NCBI GenBank assembly: GCA_016785225.1
Contig: JAFBJZ010000935.1
Span: 475,001 to 539,000, forward strand
Direction: 5' to 3'
Source of the DNA: Psettodes erumei
Lineage: Eukaryota > Chordata > Actinopteri > Pleuronectiformes > Psettodidae
Length of the DNA stretch: 64,000 bases
The notes below the pieces were generated by a model. That model was not told where the DNA came from. It ran no database searches and saw only the letters and a list, made by a program, of their open reading frames with translations. This document shows positions 1 to 13,517 of the stretch, in pieces. A program made the position numbers and the translations under genes. Each line of letters starts with the position of its first letter. Position 1 is the first letter of the stretch.

Positions 1-426
1 GTGTATGGTGCCAACAGAGGAGGACGTGCAGACAGGAGTTGGTAGTTTGGTGCAAACTGAGTGTTTGTCATTGAAAGTCTGAGGAACATGTCTGCGTACC
101 TACCATCTCACTCGGACTGCAACATGGGGACGCCGTCGGTTTGTTAGTTAGTTCGGTCACACAAAGCAATCATCACATACAGACAAACTAATTAAAATGC
201 TCGTTTTAATTATTGAATTATTAAAATAGCAGAGGATTAAATGGCTGTGACTGGGTTTTGCGGTGCGCTGCAGTAAGTTCTGTAGCTGTAGTCATAAAGA
301 AACACATCTACCAAGCAGTCTCCAACTGTCAACACATTTATATCGGCTTCGTTAATGCTTTTAATGCAATTATGACAGGAATGCTAATTTACAAAACTGC
401 ACTGAACTGAAGTACAAGTGCCGGGA

Positions 427-449
427 TGTGTGTGTGTGTGTGTGTGTGT
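427..449. repeat. (TG)n microsatellite
   Basis: Uninterrupted TG dinucleotide tract of 23 bases. Confidence 0.95.
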
Positions 450-1084
450 AGCTTTTGGACGATACATACGGTACATGACAAGCTTCCCTGTCTGCTGATG
501 AACTCCCAGTCTGAGAGAGGCAGGACGGACGTGTGCGTTACCTCTGTGCACTCCCACAAATAAAGAAAGAGAGCAGTTAATGAAAAGATGTCATGCCAGA
601 GCACGCTGCCTTTGCCCAGGGGCGTCCACTTGTGCGTACACTGCGCGCAGAAAGGTTCTTGCAAAATAACCCCGCAGACTTCCTGCTCGTCAGGCGGATG
701 CATGTGAACGCACGCCTCCCATCCTTGTGTGTATGAGTGCGCATTGTGCACTCACCTTTTTGTTGTTGTTGTTGCATTGAAACAGGAATTCCTTGAAAAA
801 CAGACTAAGGTCACGGTGTCACCAGGTTGTGCGTCTGCCATCAGCTGCGTGACGTTTGCACGTGTGACACGGGGTGAATCTGAGTATCTGAGCAGAATCC
901 CAGTATTTGTTCATGTACTCGGGTGTCACCTGGTATCGTGATACGTATGTAAATTGGGCCAAAACCATGAGGCTGTGTGTGTGTGAGAGAGAGAGAAACT
1001 TGGGAGTGTCATCTATATCCCATCGTTTTTTGTTTTTTTTCTGACTTCCACCCTTCAAAATGGTAGATCAAAGATTTCTCTCAA

Positions 1085-1345
1085 CTCAATCTGGAGAAAC
1101 AGAGAGAGAAAAAGAGGGATTTATATGGAGAGAGAGAGAGCAGCCATGGAAAGGCAACAAGAAAGCCGACGGGAAAAAAAAGGAAAAGGACAGGAAAACT
1201 GCCAGCCTGTTCGGTCCCACCTGTCTTGACTTGAAAGAAGAAAGCGAGAGAAAGACAAAGACTCGCAGACGCCTGGGAAGACTTGAAAAGGGGAACAAAA
1301 AGGGAGAGGAGGAGAGGAAGAGGAGGAGAGGAAGGGGAAGAGAGC
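1085..1345. repeat. Purine-rich (GA-rich) low-complexity tract
   Basis: The + strand is strongly biased to A and G, with runs of GAGA, AAAA and GGAGAGG. This removes stop codons and creates a Lys/Arg/Glu-rich open frame that I do not regard as a gene. Long purine strands of this kind can adopt triplex structures; nothing more is implied. Confidence 0.7.
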
Positions 1346-2464
1346 AGATATGCGCCGAGCCCCAAAAGGCACGCCTGCGTTTGAAGCGGCGGCGCTGGAA
1401 CAAGCCGCCGCATCGACTTCATAGAAAATCAGTCCCCGGGTAAACGACTGGAGTGGAAGGAGACGTTTGATACTGGGAGCGCTGGAAGCGGAGGATCGCT
1501 CATTAGACGCATCCGCCGGCGCAGAGACGCACCAAACCACAGCCGTACCGCCCGCCATATCTGAGGGATTAGGATATGTAAACAAGACGGAAGGTTCTTT
1601 TTTAAGGATCCGTTGGAATAAATTTGTCTTCAGCTGATGCCTTTTATTATGTTTGGAAATAAGTTGTGAAGTATTATGTAAATGTTGTTTCAGTACGTTC
1701 AGGAGAAATATTATTACAGCATATATTGATATGCATTTAATGACAGAATTATTTCTAAAATAATACTTATGTTTTTGAAGTCAGATACGAGCCATGCACT
1801 GTGCATTATTGTCGTTATTATTATTGTTATTATTTGCAGTGTCGGACTCATTGGATTACACTTTAATTATGTAGCTCTGCATCCAGAAAATAAAAGTCTG
1901 CATCACAGCATTTTTAATATATATTTGTCTTTATTTTTCGTAGCTGTAGCGATTCTAGCTTGTGCTGCTTTGAACGCAGCATTGTGCAGAGTTTAACTGA
2001 AACCTCAGTCTTGTTGACACTCTGCAGTGACCCGGTTGGGTTCAGGTGTCTGCACCGGAGGGGCGGGGTCATGGAGGGGAATCCTCCAGGAAGTGCTTCC
2101 TGGTTACGGTCTTAGCTGCGGGGTGAAGTCCTCGGGTCAGCGGAGCAGCACCGGGACGGGGCAGGGCGGGGGGCGACCTAAAAGCAGAGAGGTCAACTGA
2201 GAGCTCAACCTAAGTCTTCTGGAGGGTGGCAGACACACACAGTGTTAGCATCGGTGCACAGTTTATTATGGGAAGGCGCACTTCGGTGTTTGTGTAAAGT
2301 CAGACACACAAGTGTTACCACCATGCCTGCAGCAAGTAAATAGTGTCAGCAGGCAGGTGCAGCCAGAGGTCTCTTTATTTTGAAAGAGTCTTTGAGTCAT
2401 CTGGAGGGTGAGGGGCGTTAAAGTGGGTGAGCTGAATGTGTCCAGACTCCCGAGTGGCCTACTC

Positions 2465-2468
<4 letters not shown>

Positions 2469-2496
<28 letters not shown>
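2469..2496. repeat. (TG)14 microsatellite
   Basis: Uninterrupted TG tract, followed by CG-containing alternating purine-pyrimidine sequence (TGCGTGCGCAC), a Z-DNA-prone arrangement. Confidence 0.95.
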
Positions 2497-2500
<4 letters not shown>

Positions 2501-4210
2501 CGCACATGCACAATACTTCCTTTCCTCTTTCATGTGTGCGTGCACCTGAGCGTTGATTTCATCACACACACATGTGCCCGCCTCCTTTACTCACACGCTG
2601 CAGAAATGCATGTCATGTTAATGTGTCATGCTTGTGTGTGTGTGTGTTTGTGTTTGTGCGTGTGTGGACGCAGCGAGGGTGTGTAGGCATCCATTTGTTC
2701 TCCTCCTCGCTCTGAGACTCCTCGGGAAATGATCCGCGAGTTTGGGGACGAAAGAGATCCGTCAGTGTTGCAGGGGAGGCAACGCGCGCTCGCTTATCGT
2801 GATCAGCTTTATGAGAGGGAAAGTACGGTCGCGCCGCGCTCTCCTTCCTAATGACGCCCGGCCCCTCCTCTGCAGCGCCGGCTCCGCGTCTGGTTTCCGA
2901 CATGCGCTCTCTCTCCCTCTCCCTCTCTCCTGCCTTCGTTTGCTCGTTGGGTCGTTTTCTCTCCCTCTAATTAAAGAAGCAAAGAGTGAAAGGAAATTTA
3001 AATCTGCATGTTTCTTTGTGTGTGTGTGTGTGTGTTTGTTTCTTTACATGCATGTGCATGTGAGAAAAGAAGTGGAAGGTTTAATTTGTAAATGAAAGCG
3101 CTGCTGTCACAGTGTGTGCGTCAGGCGGTGTGACACCAGTCGACTCTGCGTTTCGGTTTAGCTGTTTAAACAGGCAGCTCCTCAGCCAGCCGTGCCTCGG
3201 CTGCATAATGAAGGACCCCAGTCCATTGAGTTTCCTGCTGCGTTCAGACACGCTGCAGTCTGCTCATACATACGCAGCCTCGCTCTGTCTTACTTGTCTT
3301 TTCTTCCTGTTTGTCTCCCAACCATCCCGTCGCCGTCCTCTCCTCATTTTTCAACGTCTCTCTTCCTCTCTGGCCTGACAATCAGACCGTTTTATCTCCC
3401 CTTCGTGATGTAACCAATCAGAAGTGATTGACGGATTTGTCCCGCTGACATCGCGACTCTCGGTCGACGCAGACTTTTTCCTCAGTTCTAATTTCCACAC
3501 TTCCTCCTTTTTTTAATTTCTGTATCCATCTGTCTCTTCTTCTCCTTCTGATGTATCTCCATCCAGCAACTTTTCTTCTCTTTCCCCTCCATCTTTTCTT
3601 TCTCTCTATCCGCCCCACCCCACCCCTGTTTCTGTGGCAGTCTTTTGTCTCTCGCTCGCTCTCACAAGGCCGGCGGAGGGAAAATGAGAGGACGCGAGGA
3701 ACGGGAACCCATCCATAATAACTTTGTCCTTGCGCTTAAAAAAGGCAAAATATTTAAATTACAAACCAATGAAGGAGGGAAGCAGCCAGCAGGGTGGAGG
3801 AGATGATGGATGGAGGGGGGCGGGGGTATAGGAGGAATGAATGACAAGACTGAGGGAGACTGGCAAGTGAGAGAATGTCTTCAGGGGGATGAGAGTGGCG
3901 AATCGTTTTCCAACACAAGAGGAAGAGGCCCGGCTAAAAAAAAAAAAGAAAAAAGAGAGATGTATTAGCCAGACAGAGTTTTCAAACGGGCAGACGCAGA
4001 ACTGATGGCAGAGTTTTTACCTTCCAAAATGCGAACAGGAGATGTTTTGTGTGTTGAGAGAGCTCAAAAAGAAACCGACTGCGCTTTCATCTCTCTCCTT
4101 TTTTTAGTGTTTCTGTGATCTCAACTCTGGAGGATTTCGCACTTTTGAAATCATGTTCCCGTTCCCCTCGCTGCTTCGCTTTTTGCCTCCCCTTTCCCTT
4201 CCTGTCCTTC

Positions 4211-4616
4211 TGTGTGTGTGTGTGTGTGTGTGTCTGTGTCTGTGTTACATGCCTGGCTAACAGTGGCAGCAACACAGATGTGCTGATAGAAATCCAGAGG
4301 CTAGCAGCAAAGCTCTGAGGGACAGACACACACACACACACACACACACAGTCACCCTGGGAGACTGAAGGAGGACACGTTACTAGAGCCCTTGGAGACA
4401 CAGCAAAGGGACATACACTCATACACAACACACACAGACACACACACTCCACAGAAATAGAATTTAGAAGAAAATGTCAAAATGTATCTCTGTATTTTCT
4501 GAAAACCCATAAGGGCTATCTCCAGTTGAGTGTGTGTGTGTGTGTGTGTGTGCGTGCGTGCGTGTGTGTACGTGTGTACATCCCACCACTCTCTCTCACC
4601 CTCATTGACCTCGTGG

Positions 4617-4658
<42 letters not shown>

Positions 4659-4767
4659 GGGGTGGTTGTGTATTTTGCTTCCATCATGATAAAAATCGTC
4701 CCTCCTTTCTCATCCATTTTAATTCCCCCCCCACACACACACACACACACACACACACTCTCTCTCT
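4211..4767. repeat. Cluster of five TG/CA microsatellites
   Basis: Five dinucleotide tracts fall within about 550 bases: TG at 4211-4232, CA at 4326-4350, TG at 4531-4552 (continuing as TGCG repeats), TG at 4621-4651 and CA at 4732-4758. TG and CA tracts on the same strand are mutually complementary, so the transcript could fold into UG/CA hairpins here. Confidence 0.9.
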
Positions 4768-5039
4768 GATTCTAATTCACTTAAAGGGATAGACTGTTTA
4801 TCATCCCATCTGAAGCTACGAAACCTCCCCCCTCCTTCCGTTCCTTACCTTTCACCCCCCCTCCGCTCTCCATTTTCCTTTTTAATTCCTCGCGCAGGCT
4901 CCTCGCCGTCGTTCTGGGTAATTAAAATGAGAGCAGGGAGATTGAAAATAGGAGGAGGAGAAAGGGGGGAGAGGGGAGGAAGAGGGGAGCGAGGGAAGGG
5001 CGGAGGGAGGTGAGGAGAGATCGGGAGGCCGCGCGACAG

Positions 5040-5215
5040 GGACGGGAGCGATAAAGGCGTATATTTGTTTACACGTCTCCGCACTGAGGTAATGGCGGAG
5101 GGCTGCCGGCGCGCCATTGGCCAGAGCCGGCGGCTGTCATCGCCACAGCCAATCAGTGCGCGGGCCAGCATCCCCTGCCCTCTCCTATCTTTAAGCACAC
5201 ATTATTCGGTTTATG
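5040..5215. promoter_or_regulatory. CpG-rich element with paired CCAAT boxes
   Basis: A GC- and CpG-rich block carries an ATTGG at 5116-5120 (inverted CCAAT) and a CCAAT at 5149-5153. The cores are about 33 bases apart, in the range used by paired NF-Y sites. A TGTTTAC forkhead-like motif lies just upstream near 5066. The block could be an intronic enhancer or an alternative promoter. No TATA-plus-initiator arrangement or downstream exon could be fixed. The motifs are seen directly; the function is inferred. Confidence 0.3.
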
Positions 5216-6254
5216 TTGGCCGGAGTGTGTTTTCCGCCCTGTCGCTAATAACGCCGACTCTTTCCATCGCTCTCTCGCTCCGTCATGTGCAAACACACTC
5301 ATTACGAGGCTGTGAAGTCTACTGTGAATCTCTGAAGCGCTAATGATCCAACAGCCACTTAAACAGAGCACGCAGGAACGTGTGGGGAAACATTCCCGGG
5401 AATATGTGTAATTATATGCCAAACGCCTGTTGTACGGCAGCCATGTAAAAGTAATGAATTGTGTGTTTTTGCACGGTAATAATCATATGCAAATGCTATG
5501 GAACGTATGAGCAATTACAGTGATATCATTGTGCTGATCGCATTATAATCATGGACCCTTTTCTCTCTTCCTCTCCATGTCTTCGTCGCTGTTGGCCGTT
5601 CTGCTCCTTTGTCATAAAGGTAAGTGATTTTCTTTTTCTTTTCTTTTTTTTATCGCCGTGTTGTACATGCCAGTAGTTTATTAGGGGGATTAAAACAGCC
5701 AGGAGGGTCAGTTTGCCACCTTTTATCATTTTAAAAGCTTCCACCTATATTTTGAAACTCAGTAAGCTGCGTCTTTTTTTTTTTTAATTAATCCTTTGGT
5801 CGTTTTAGCCTCGCGTCGAGCAAACACAGAAGAGCAAATCACAGCAAGGGAGGGTCGCATAATAGTTTTTTCATACATACATACTGTGTATATACCCAGA
5901 AAGGGGATCGTGGAGCGGTTTCACCCTCAAGAAGAGACTTAAAGATAAAATAAATCAAGTGTAAGTGTGGGAATAATGCTTCCTGTGTGTGTGAGATGAG
6001 GTAAGAAAGGAGAAAGTAAGAAGGGGATGAAGGGCGAGCGATCCAGTCGAGAGCGTTCTGTGTGAATGAGGGTTCCTCTGATCGCCACAGAAGAATATGC
6101 CTTTTCAGACGTTCTTTCCCCCGCTCTGCTTGTCCCTCTGAGGGCCCGTAGCAGGCCTTATCTCAGAGCCGTGCATGGCTACTCATCTCTGACACGGTGA
6201 ATGTGCGCACGCACACGCACAGTTACTTAAGAGCGCGCACATTATTCCCTGTAA

Positions 6255-6500
6255 ACGCTTCTGCGGCGTACGGTTGAATGGCGCGGCGGATCTGACGCCG
6301 GGGAAAGCATTGCGAGGTCGTCAGAGCGGCTGCGAGGGACGGTCTCGGGCGCCGCGTGCCAGATATGGCTGCTGGGAGCTGGCGCGGGCTGGGAGCGTGC
6401 TGGATGTTTGGCCACTTGTGGACGTGTTTAGGCGTCGACGGGGCAACTGCTGCGTCGGGATGTGATCCGTTCTGACTGCACCCGGGGCCGCGCAGAGAAA
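6255..6500. promoter_or_regulatory. CpG-rich patch, possible CpG island
   Basis: Unusually CpG-dense compared with its surroundings, with many CGCG, GCCG and GACG steps, and free of simple repeats. The 63-residue open frame inside has no recognisable similarity. CpG-rich intronic patches in vertebrates often mark alternative promoters or methylation-free regulatory DNA. The assignment rests only on composition. Confidence 0.25.
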
Positions 6501-6950
6501 CGGATATTTATATCAACATTCTGTGAATTACTTCTAAAGTATGAGAGTCCCTCTTAGTTTCACCCAGTGCAGTGCTGACCTTGGTTTTAGACACACACAC
6601 ACACACACACCACCACCACCAGCAGCACCAGAACCACCACAGAGAAATCTTGCCCTAAACCCCTTCTCTCTCCCAAAATCAATAAGCTAATGGAGAATGC
6701 AGGAGCGTGGCTGTGCTTGTGTCAGTTCGGTGTCTCAAAGCGAGAGCCAGCCTGGTGGATCCTGCCCCGCGGTGAAAAGGGGGATTTGAGGTGTCTTAAT
6801 AGATGAATTTCCCCGTTGCTCCCAAGTCGTCTGCTTTTTTTTTTTTTACCCTGTGAGGTGTTAAAAGAGCAAATAGCTAACCTTACCTTTGCTGCAGTGG
6901 GAGTCACCTAACAGGACCGTAGCCGCTGCACTAAAAGACTCTGAAAGACT

Positions 6951-6964
6951 CACACACAGACACA

Positions 6965-6998
<34 letters not shown>

Positions 6999-7119
6999 TT
7001 TTTTGCTTTACTGTCAGCATGTTCCAGCGGTGCTGTGAAAAATTTGTGATTTGGTGCTCCTCTGTGGAGTCCTCATCCTTTCATGCCCACACAGATACAC
7101 ACACACACACACACACACC
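6951..7119. repeat. (CA)n microsatellite pair
   Basis: CA tracts at 6951-6995 (with one interruption) and 7097-7119, separated by ordinary sequence. Confidence 0.9.
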
Positions 7120-7264
7120 TTCTGAGGATTTACTGCGCCGTATTAGATATTTGCTTTGTCCAACATCCTGGCAATAATACACAAGCTTTGGGAATATCTC
7201 TCTCCCATTTCTGGAATTGGTTCTATCGCTCTTTTTCACCAGAGCTGACACATTATTTTGCCCT

Positions 7265-7300
<36 letters not shown>

Positions 7301-7328
7301 GCTCTCTCGCTCTCTCGCCCCCCCCCCG
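7265..7328. repeat. (CT)n tract followed by poly-C
   Basis: A pyrimidine-only CT repeat with GCTCTC interruptions ends in a run of C. Confidence 0.9.
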
Positions 7329-10300
7329 CCTCTCTCCCCGTACCTTGGTTCAGCTCCCTCAGGCTAGCGGAGAAGTTCGGTGCCCTTTCCCCGTGTCTGG
7401 GGTCCTGGTTTAGGACAGGGAATCAGTCACAGTTACACATATTAGATTAGAGAAGAGTGGAAACCAAATTGCCCTCCCCCCTCCTCTTCCTCCTCTCCAT
7501 CCCGACCTCCTCTCTTCTTCTCTTCTTCATCTTCCTCCTCTCTGCTCTCCCACATCCTCCTATTCCCAACAGAGGCAGTGTGTCATTGTCCTCTGCCTTT
7601 CTTTTCTTTTTTTCTGTCTCTGTGTCCTCTGCCTTATCGTCACGTGCTGAGTTTCTGGGGGACGGACACATTTATGGAGGCAGAAGCTGCGGTTGCTGCA
7701 TTTTAAGTGTATGACTCTGTGGTACTTTGCTAATCACAGGTTGTAATGTACATGTTTATTCCTGGTTTTTAGTTTTTAGTTGTTTTTTTTGTTTTGGGGG
7801 TCTGGTTGTTTGTTTGTGAGCAGGATTACATGGAAACTAATGGAGGGATTCTGATGAGTTTTCGTAGCAGAGGTGGCTCTTGGTCCACCGCGGTCTGAGG
7901 TGAATGCCTCATGGGTTTATGCTCCTGAGCAGCAGGTCCCGGGTTGGGGTCCGGGCCGGGCTGCACTGAACTGGACCTGGTCTGGTTTTTGGGAAATGTT
8001 CAGCCTTGGCGGAGGTCTTTGCTGTGGGCGTGCTTGCTAGCTCACAGTTAATTTCCTGGTCGGCTTTAGCTTGAGCTGCCTACGCAGAGTGTTAATTGGC
8101 TGATTATTCCAGCTTTTCATTTTATCATGATCATTATTATTATTATTATTATACATTTTGAGTTTGGCTTCGATTTCAGCTCCAGGCTTAGAACAAAAAT
8201 TTCTGTCAGTTTATTGTATTCCAGACACTTCAGTCGTTATCGGGGCCCCCATCACTTCAATCCATCCCTCCACTCTGCCATTTTTCTTCCTCCTGCTAAT
8301 CACCCCATCTCACCAGGGAAATGGGAAGCTTGACTTTGACTTTTACCTTTAGATGGCTGTACCTGACACAAGGGCAGCGAGCCAGGATATTAACTCGGAT
8401 AAATGTGCTTTTGTCTGTGATCTATTGCCTCCGCTCATGTTTTATCGGGCCGACTTTTGTGTTGTGAATCTGTCCTATTCGGAGCACTTCCTTTGAATAT
8501 TTGTTTTGATTAAAGCCATATTTTATCCCAATAAACTATAAATATTAGCAGCGAGAATGAGCAGAACGTGAGGAAGTCCTCCAGATGACTCCCGCTGCTC
8601 CTCTTCCTCCATGAAGACAACTAATCCAATCATTAATCTATCCCAGAGTGGAGAAGGGACACCCCCCCTCCCCGCCCCACCCACCACCACCACACATGCA
8701 CATGACAGATGAAGACCCGTGTGTTGACTTTCACCCCTCTGATCTCCTGCACTGCACATTCAAGCTCACACACTTTTGTAGAAGCAGAAGGGTCGAGTAT
8801 CTGGATGTGGAACCGAACGCAGCGTAACAATAGCCCCCCTGACCGTTTCCATGAGCTGTCACTCTGTCGCAGCGTGTTCATTAGTTGTGCTAATCCTTCC
8901 AGTCAGTCTACACGTGCAGGAGAACATGCCCCCACCTCAGGACAATGTAATGTATCCGTTTTCCCGTGCGGCGTCTTGCTCCGTTGTCCGTTTTTTCTGC
9001 CGCCGTCGTGTTATCCCGCACGACATCGTCTCCGGTTGCAAGCTGCAAAATGCATGAGCTTTTCGTTGTGATTTTCCTTCCAGGTGAACATGATTTTTTT
9101 TGGTGTAGATCTAATTTGTTAGGCCAAGAGCGGCGTTGTATCGTCTGAGGGCTGTCCTGAGGCAATGTGAGCTCTGGCCTGAGGATTTCTCCTGTTTGCT
9201 GCCTCTTCCTCTCGCTGCCTCGTGGCTTTGTGGCGATGGGCTCGGCTCAGGGGGCGTCCACTGGATTTCGGGTGATGATGGAATCGGGCGGCTCTTTATT
9301 TGTGAATTAGAGGGGCAACATTGGCCTAACTCCGCTCTGCACACATGACCCAGGGATTTGTCTTAATACTGTCACAGAACGGGTCGGTTCTCATTTCTCT
9401 CAGATTTGCGCTCCTTGTTTCGGCGATTCCCCGACATGTTGACGGTTTTGTTCGGTCGAGCTTGCTGGCTTGATTTGAGTGAAATGCCGACGCGTGATGG
9501 AGACCAGACATCACGTTGCTGCTGTGGTTCTGCTGGTTGTCTCATGTGTCGGAGAGATTATCCAAACGCGTCCTAATCAGAGGTGGATTTACACAAACGG
9601 CGACGACCAGGTGTTGAGCCACGCTGCCCCCCCCCAGAGAAACAAACACAAAAAGAGGGTGTGCGACGCCCCTCTCCACCCCCTTACTGTGCTTCACTGA
9701 TCACAAGACGACGACAGAGAAGAAGAAGAAGAACTGAGAGGGAGTGATATGAGAGGCCTAATTATGGGGTCTGATAATTTGCATCAGAGATAATGAAAGT
9801 CTTGGACAGTCTCCCAAATCTCTCCAGAGCATTTGTAACCACCCCCCCTTCTTTTAATTTCGTCGAGCGTATCCCCCCCCCCCGAACCCCTCCTCCTGCC
9901 GCCATCGCCTCAGCGCTGAGACGCCAATACATCATTTTAAAGTAACACCTCAAAATGAAGTCATATTTCAGCATTTAGCTCCAGCTATGAAAAGTGAACT
10001 TCTCGAATGTCCTTCCGTGGCCTAATGGACCCAGAAATCATTCAGCCGTGAACATTATGCTAATACTCGCTGAGCTCGCTCTCGCTGCCTCCTTTTGTGA
10101 GTGTCTGTCATCCTATTTACCCTGATAAACAAGTCTGATTTTCAATTATCTCTATTCAAATGAGGCCCGCGGCACTATTCGCTCAGAGACGTACAATTTG
10201 CGCTTGTGTGTTTGCGAGCGTCCGACCGACCTGACGGGATTCGGTTCTCACCTCTCTCGCTCTCTTTCTGCACAACCCATTTGTGGCGTTTGTGCGTGTG

Positions 10301-11795
10301 TGTGTATGTGAGCGGGTTTTTTTGCCTATGTGTAAACAACCAGGAGTGAATCCAGGGCTTCCCCCCACTCGCTTTTAATGCGATGCTGTAAAGCTAAGTG
10401 GCGCCCTCTTTTTACTGCCCACTTGCACCCACGGGATCTCTCTCTTTGTCACAGAAAAGTGTGTTACACAAAAGTGTGTGCACGGGCTGCCATCGTCACT
10501 CAGACAAACTAACAAACAGGTTATCGATCACGCGGCATTACCGGGAGTCGGTCGGACAGACGGTCTGACCCGAACCAAAACAGATAAGAGAAGGACAATT
10601 AAAGCAGAACATGATTCATCTTCCCTTCCTCTCCCTCTCCATCCCTCTCTCTCATCCGCCCTCCGTTACCCCCCCCCCCACTCTGTCCTCTGTTTATGAA
10701 TTCCCCTTGCTTGGCGTGGCGGCCGGTGGAGAAGTTTTTAGTATGCAGCCTCTCTCAAGGACAGAGCCTTGTTAGAAAGCCTATTGAGCTGTGGAGCAAT
10801 AGCCCGGCCGTAGCCTGGCAGCGCTGCATCTCTCTTTCTCCTCATCCCTCGCTCCCTCCCTCTCATTAATGATGTATTAGTTTATTAGGCGTTGGATATT
10901 GGGTCGGGGACCCTGCGACGGACTTCATCATGGCTGAGCTGCATGGAGAGGAAACCCGGGGAGGAGGAATAGGAATAAGGGAGGCGGGGGCGCATACAGA
11001 TGTTCCAAGCCGCGTGCGACACATGCGACGCACACACATAAAATAAACACAATAACACACGCACACGTCTCTGTCAGTATTCATGAACACGAACTACCTA
11101 CTCCGGTGTGATTTAGTCGGAGTGGCTGGATTAGTAACTGCGCTTGTGTTACTGTTGATTGCAGCGATAACAGCGCGGTCCGTACGCTCCAAGGCCCCGG
11201 TCACCCGGCGATTTCCCATAATGCCTCTGCTGCATGTATGGGGCCGTCTGATGAGTTTGAAGACGTGTGTTGTTGAATTGTTAAATCCCTCAGGGTGTTT
11301 TTTTTCTGGCTTCCCACCGTTTTTTCTCTGATATCTGTCATCAATTCTTCCTTTTTATCCATAGATCCATTTTGTTTTTCAGACGGTAGTAATAAAAGAT
11401 TTTTTTTTAAATGAGCCCCCCAGCAGTGTTTTCATAGAGGTTAAATTTCTCCCGTAATGTCCTCTTCCTCCGTCTCTTATTATGCTCGGCTGGTAATTCT
11501 TTCCTTCTTCCCTTATTTCTAATTTCCTGCATCTCTCTTTTAGCTCCAATTTTCTTCCTTCTCATCACAGCTTAGTAGAGTATTTTTCCCCCTTTTTTTT
11601 TTCCTCTTTCCATCCCCGCCCGCTCGCCCGTCATTCACTCCTTCCTCTCGCCCTTCCGTCCTCTCCCCTTGCTTCCTTATCTCGCCTCTTTAGCGGTCCA
11701 TCTCCGTCTCTCTTTTTTCTGCTCGGATGATTTTGTTTACCTACTTGTCATTGCTGAAGTGCTCACTCTCTCCGTTCGGCTGTGAGGGGGCTGTA

Positions 11796-11815
11796 TGTAC
11801 ACAAACACAGACACA

Positions 11816-11849
<34 letters not shown>

Positions 11850-11977
11850 TGTATGGGTTATACAGAAGCGCTCATACACATTTGTGCCGATCCCAGCCTC
11901 AGCTACAAAGTAGACCTTGAAAGCCGGCCAGCCCATCACATTTTACTGTCTTTACCCCATGCTCTTGCTCGCTCTTT

Positions 11978-12013
<36 letters not shown>

Positions 12014-12015
12014 TA
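11796..12015. repeat. Two (CA)n microsatellites
   Basis: CA-rich from 11798, with a pure tract at 11817-11847, then a CT tract leading into CA at 11991-12013. Confidence 0.9.
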
Positions 12016-12364
12016 CCTCACCAGAGGTTGTTTTTTTCTTGGTGCACTATCGTTGCTATAGTGCTGTCCTCCCTTGCGGGGGGAAGAAGGGTCGTATTTT
12101 AGACCTAAATGGAAAGCTGTGCACTTAGAGTTTGGCGTTGGCCTTCATCTCGATGCCAAGAGAAGAGAGAAGCACTTGCTAAGTGAAGAGTTGACTGTGT
12201 GTGTGTGTGTGTGTGTGAGAGAATGTTGCTCTAATGCTGGTTGTGGTTCACTGTAAATAACTCAGCTTGCAGATATCTGATTTTTACCTTTCTACATGAT
12301 AAGATGATTCATTTTTCACTGAATTCAAAACTTTTTTTTTTTTTACATTTTTTTCTTTTACCTG

Positions 12365-12535
12365 TCCATTGAGAGGCAGCAGCATCCTCTGGGTGTACCA
12401 GGAAGGTCACAGATTTGAATTCTGAGGCACGAACTTTATTAAAAATGAAGCATTGCTCGGCTTTTACAACTGCTGCCGAGGTACCCTTCAGCAAGGTCTC
12501 TTTCAGTGTTCAGCTGGTTCACACTGTGACATGTT
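12365..12535 (+). repeat. Degenerate SINE-like fragment
   Basis: The stretch near 12402-12425 resembles a decayed tRNA-type B box region (a GGTCACAGATTTGAATTC-like block). It is followed by a block near 12470-12502 resembling the 'ctgctgcc...gtacccttcagcaagg' motif that I know from many teleost interspersed repeats. Both parts are diverged and no clear target-site duplication is seen. This suggests an old tRNA-derived SINE, but the family assignment is from memory and a chance match is possible. Confidence 0.35.
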
Positions 12536-13115
12536 ACAAAGGACACATAAATATCCAACAAAGCAGTTGGAGATAACATTGCAGACAATGATGTATTCAC
12601 AACTCCAGAGTTTTTACAAGAAAGGAACATTTTTGCCTGAACTTCATGGAGAAGAAAGAGACTGTGCTGGAGAAACGCCAACAATGCACCAGTGCTTCAG
12701 GTGTGAGCTGCCCCGCCCCGACAGGTGCAGCAAAGCTCACGCTGTGTGAGGAAGACTGGCAGTGAGCCCCGTAGTCTAACTTTATATACAACTCAGAAAA
12801 GTGGTGAGAAGTGGTGATGAGGTTCAGTTATTGAAGAACTGTTGATGCAGTGGTTTGTTTTCATTTGAGATACTGAAAAAAAAAAAAGACTTGAAATATT
12901 TCATTTCACATATAATCTCTCTTCCCCCCCCCGACACTTGCTCGCACAGAAACTGTCCGCTCAGCCCTTGCAACAAGGCAACACCCCCCCACCCCCCACC
13001 CTGTCTGGGGAGAGAGCGTTTTTTTTTTTTTTTTTTTACGACAGCACGGCTCATGTTTGCCAATGAGCTAAGGGTGGCTAGCTACCTAGCATGTGCGCCG
13101 CAGAGGCACCTCGCT

Positions 13116-13116
<1 letters not shown>

Positions 13117-13146
<30 letters not shown>
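13117..13146. repeat. (AC)15 microsatellite
   Basis: Uninterrupted AC tract of 30 bases. A poly-T run lies about 80 bases upstream (13020-13037). Confidence 0.95.
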
Positions 13147-13148
<2 letters not shown>

Positions 13149-13515
13149 ATATACAGTCAAACATGAGCTCCTGTGAAAATGTCACTCTCATACTTAACAC
13201 GTCTTTAATTGCATGACTGCATTTGTATCACACTGAAACAATGAGGCCTGTGTGTGTGTGTGTTGTTGTGCTGCAGATGAGCTGCTGCTGCTGCTCGATT
13301 TGCACACATCGCTCTCATCAAGTATTTATCACCTATTCTTTGGAGAGGATGAATAGTAAATTGCTTCTCATATTAAGGCGACAGTGACTATTCTCTGTCT
13401 CCTCTGTCTTTCCTTTTTTTCTTTCTGTCATCCAACAAATGTGAGGGTGAGGATTTTTTTTTTTTGGGGGGGGGGGGTTAGTGGCTCTTCTTCCGGAGTG
13501 TGTTGTATACTGTCC

Positions 13516-13517
<2 letters not shown>

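Noticed and set aside
1060..1443. 127-codon Lys/Arg/Glu-rich open frame
   Set aside because: It is a translation of a purine-rich low-complexity tract; the opposite strand is equally open.
4526..4792. Cys-Val and Thr-His repeat proteins, here and at many other sites
   Set aside because: They are translations of (TG)n and (CA)n microsatellites.
7905..7960. tRNA-like B-box (GGTCCCGGGTTGGGGTCC)
   Set aside because: No matching A box, anticodon arm or acceptor stem could be drawn; too diverged to call a tRNA or SINE.
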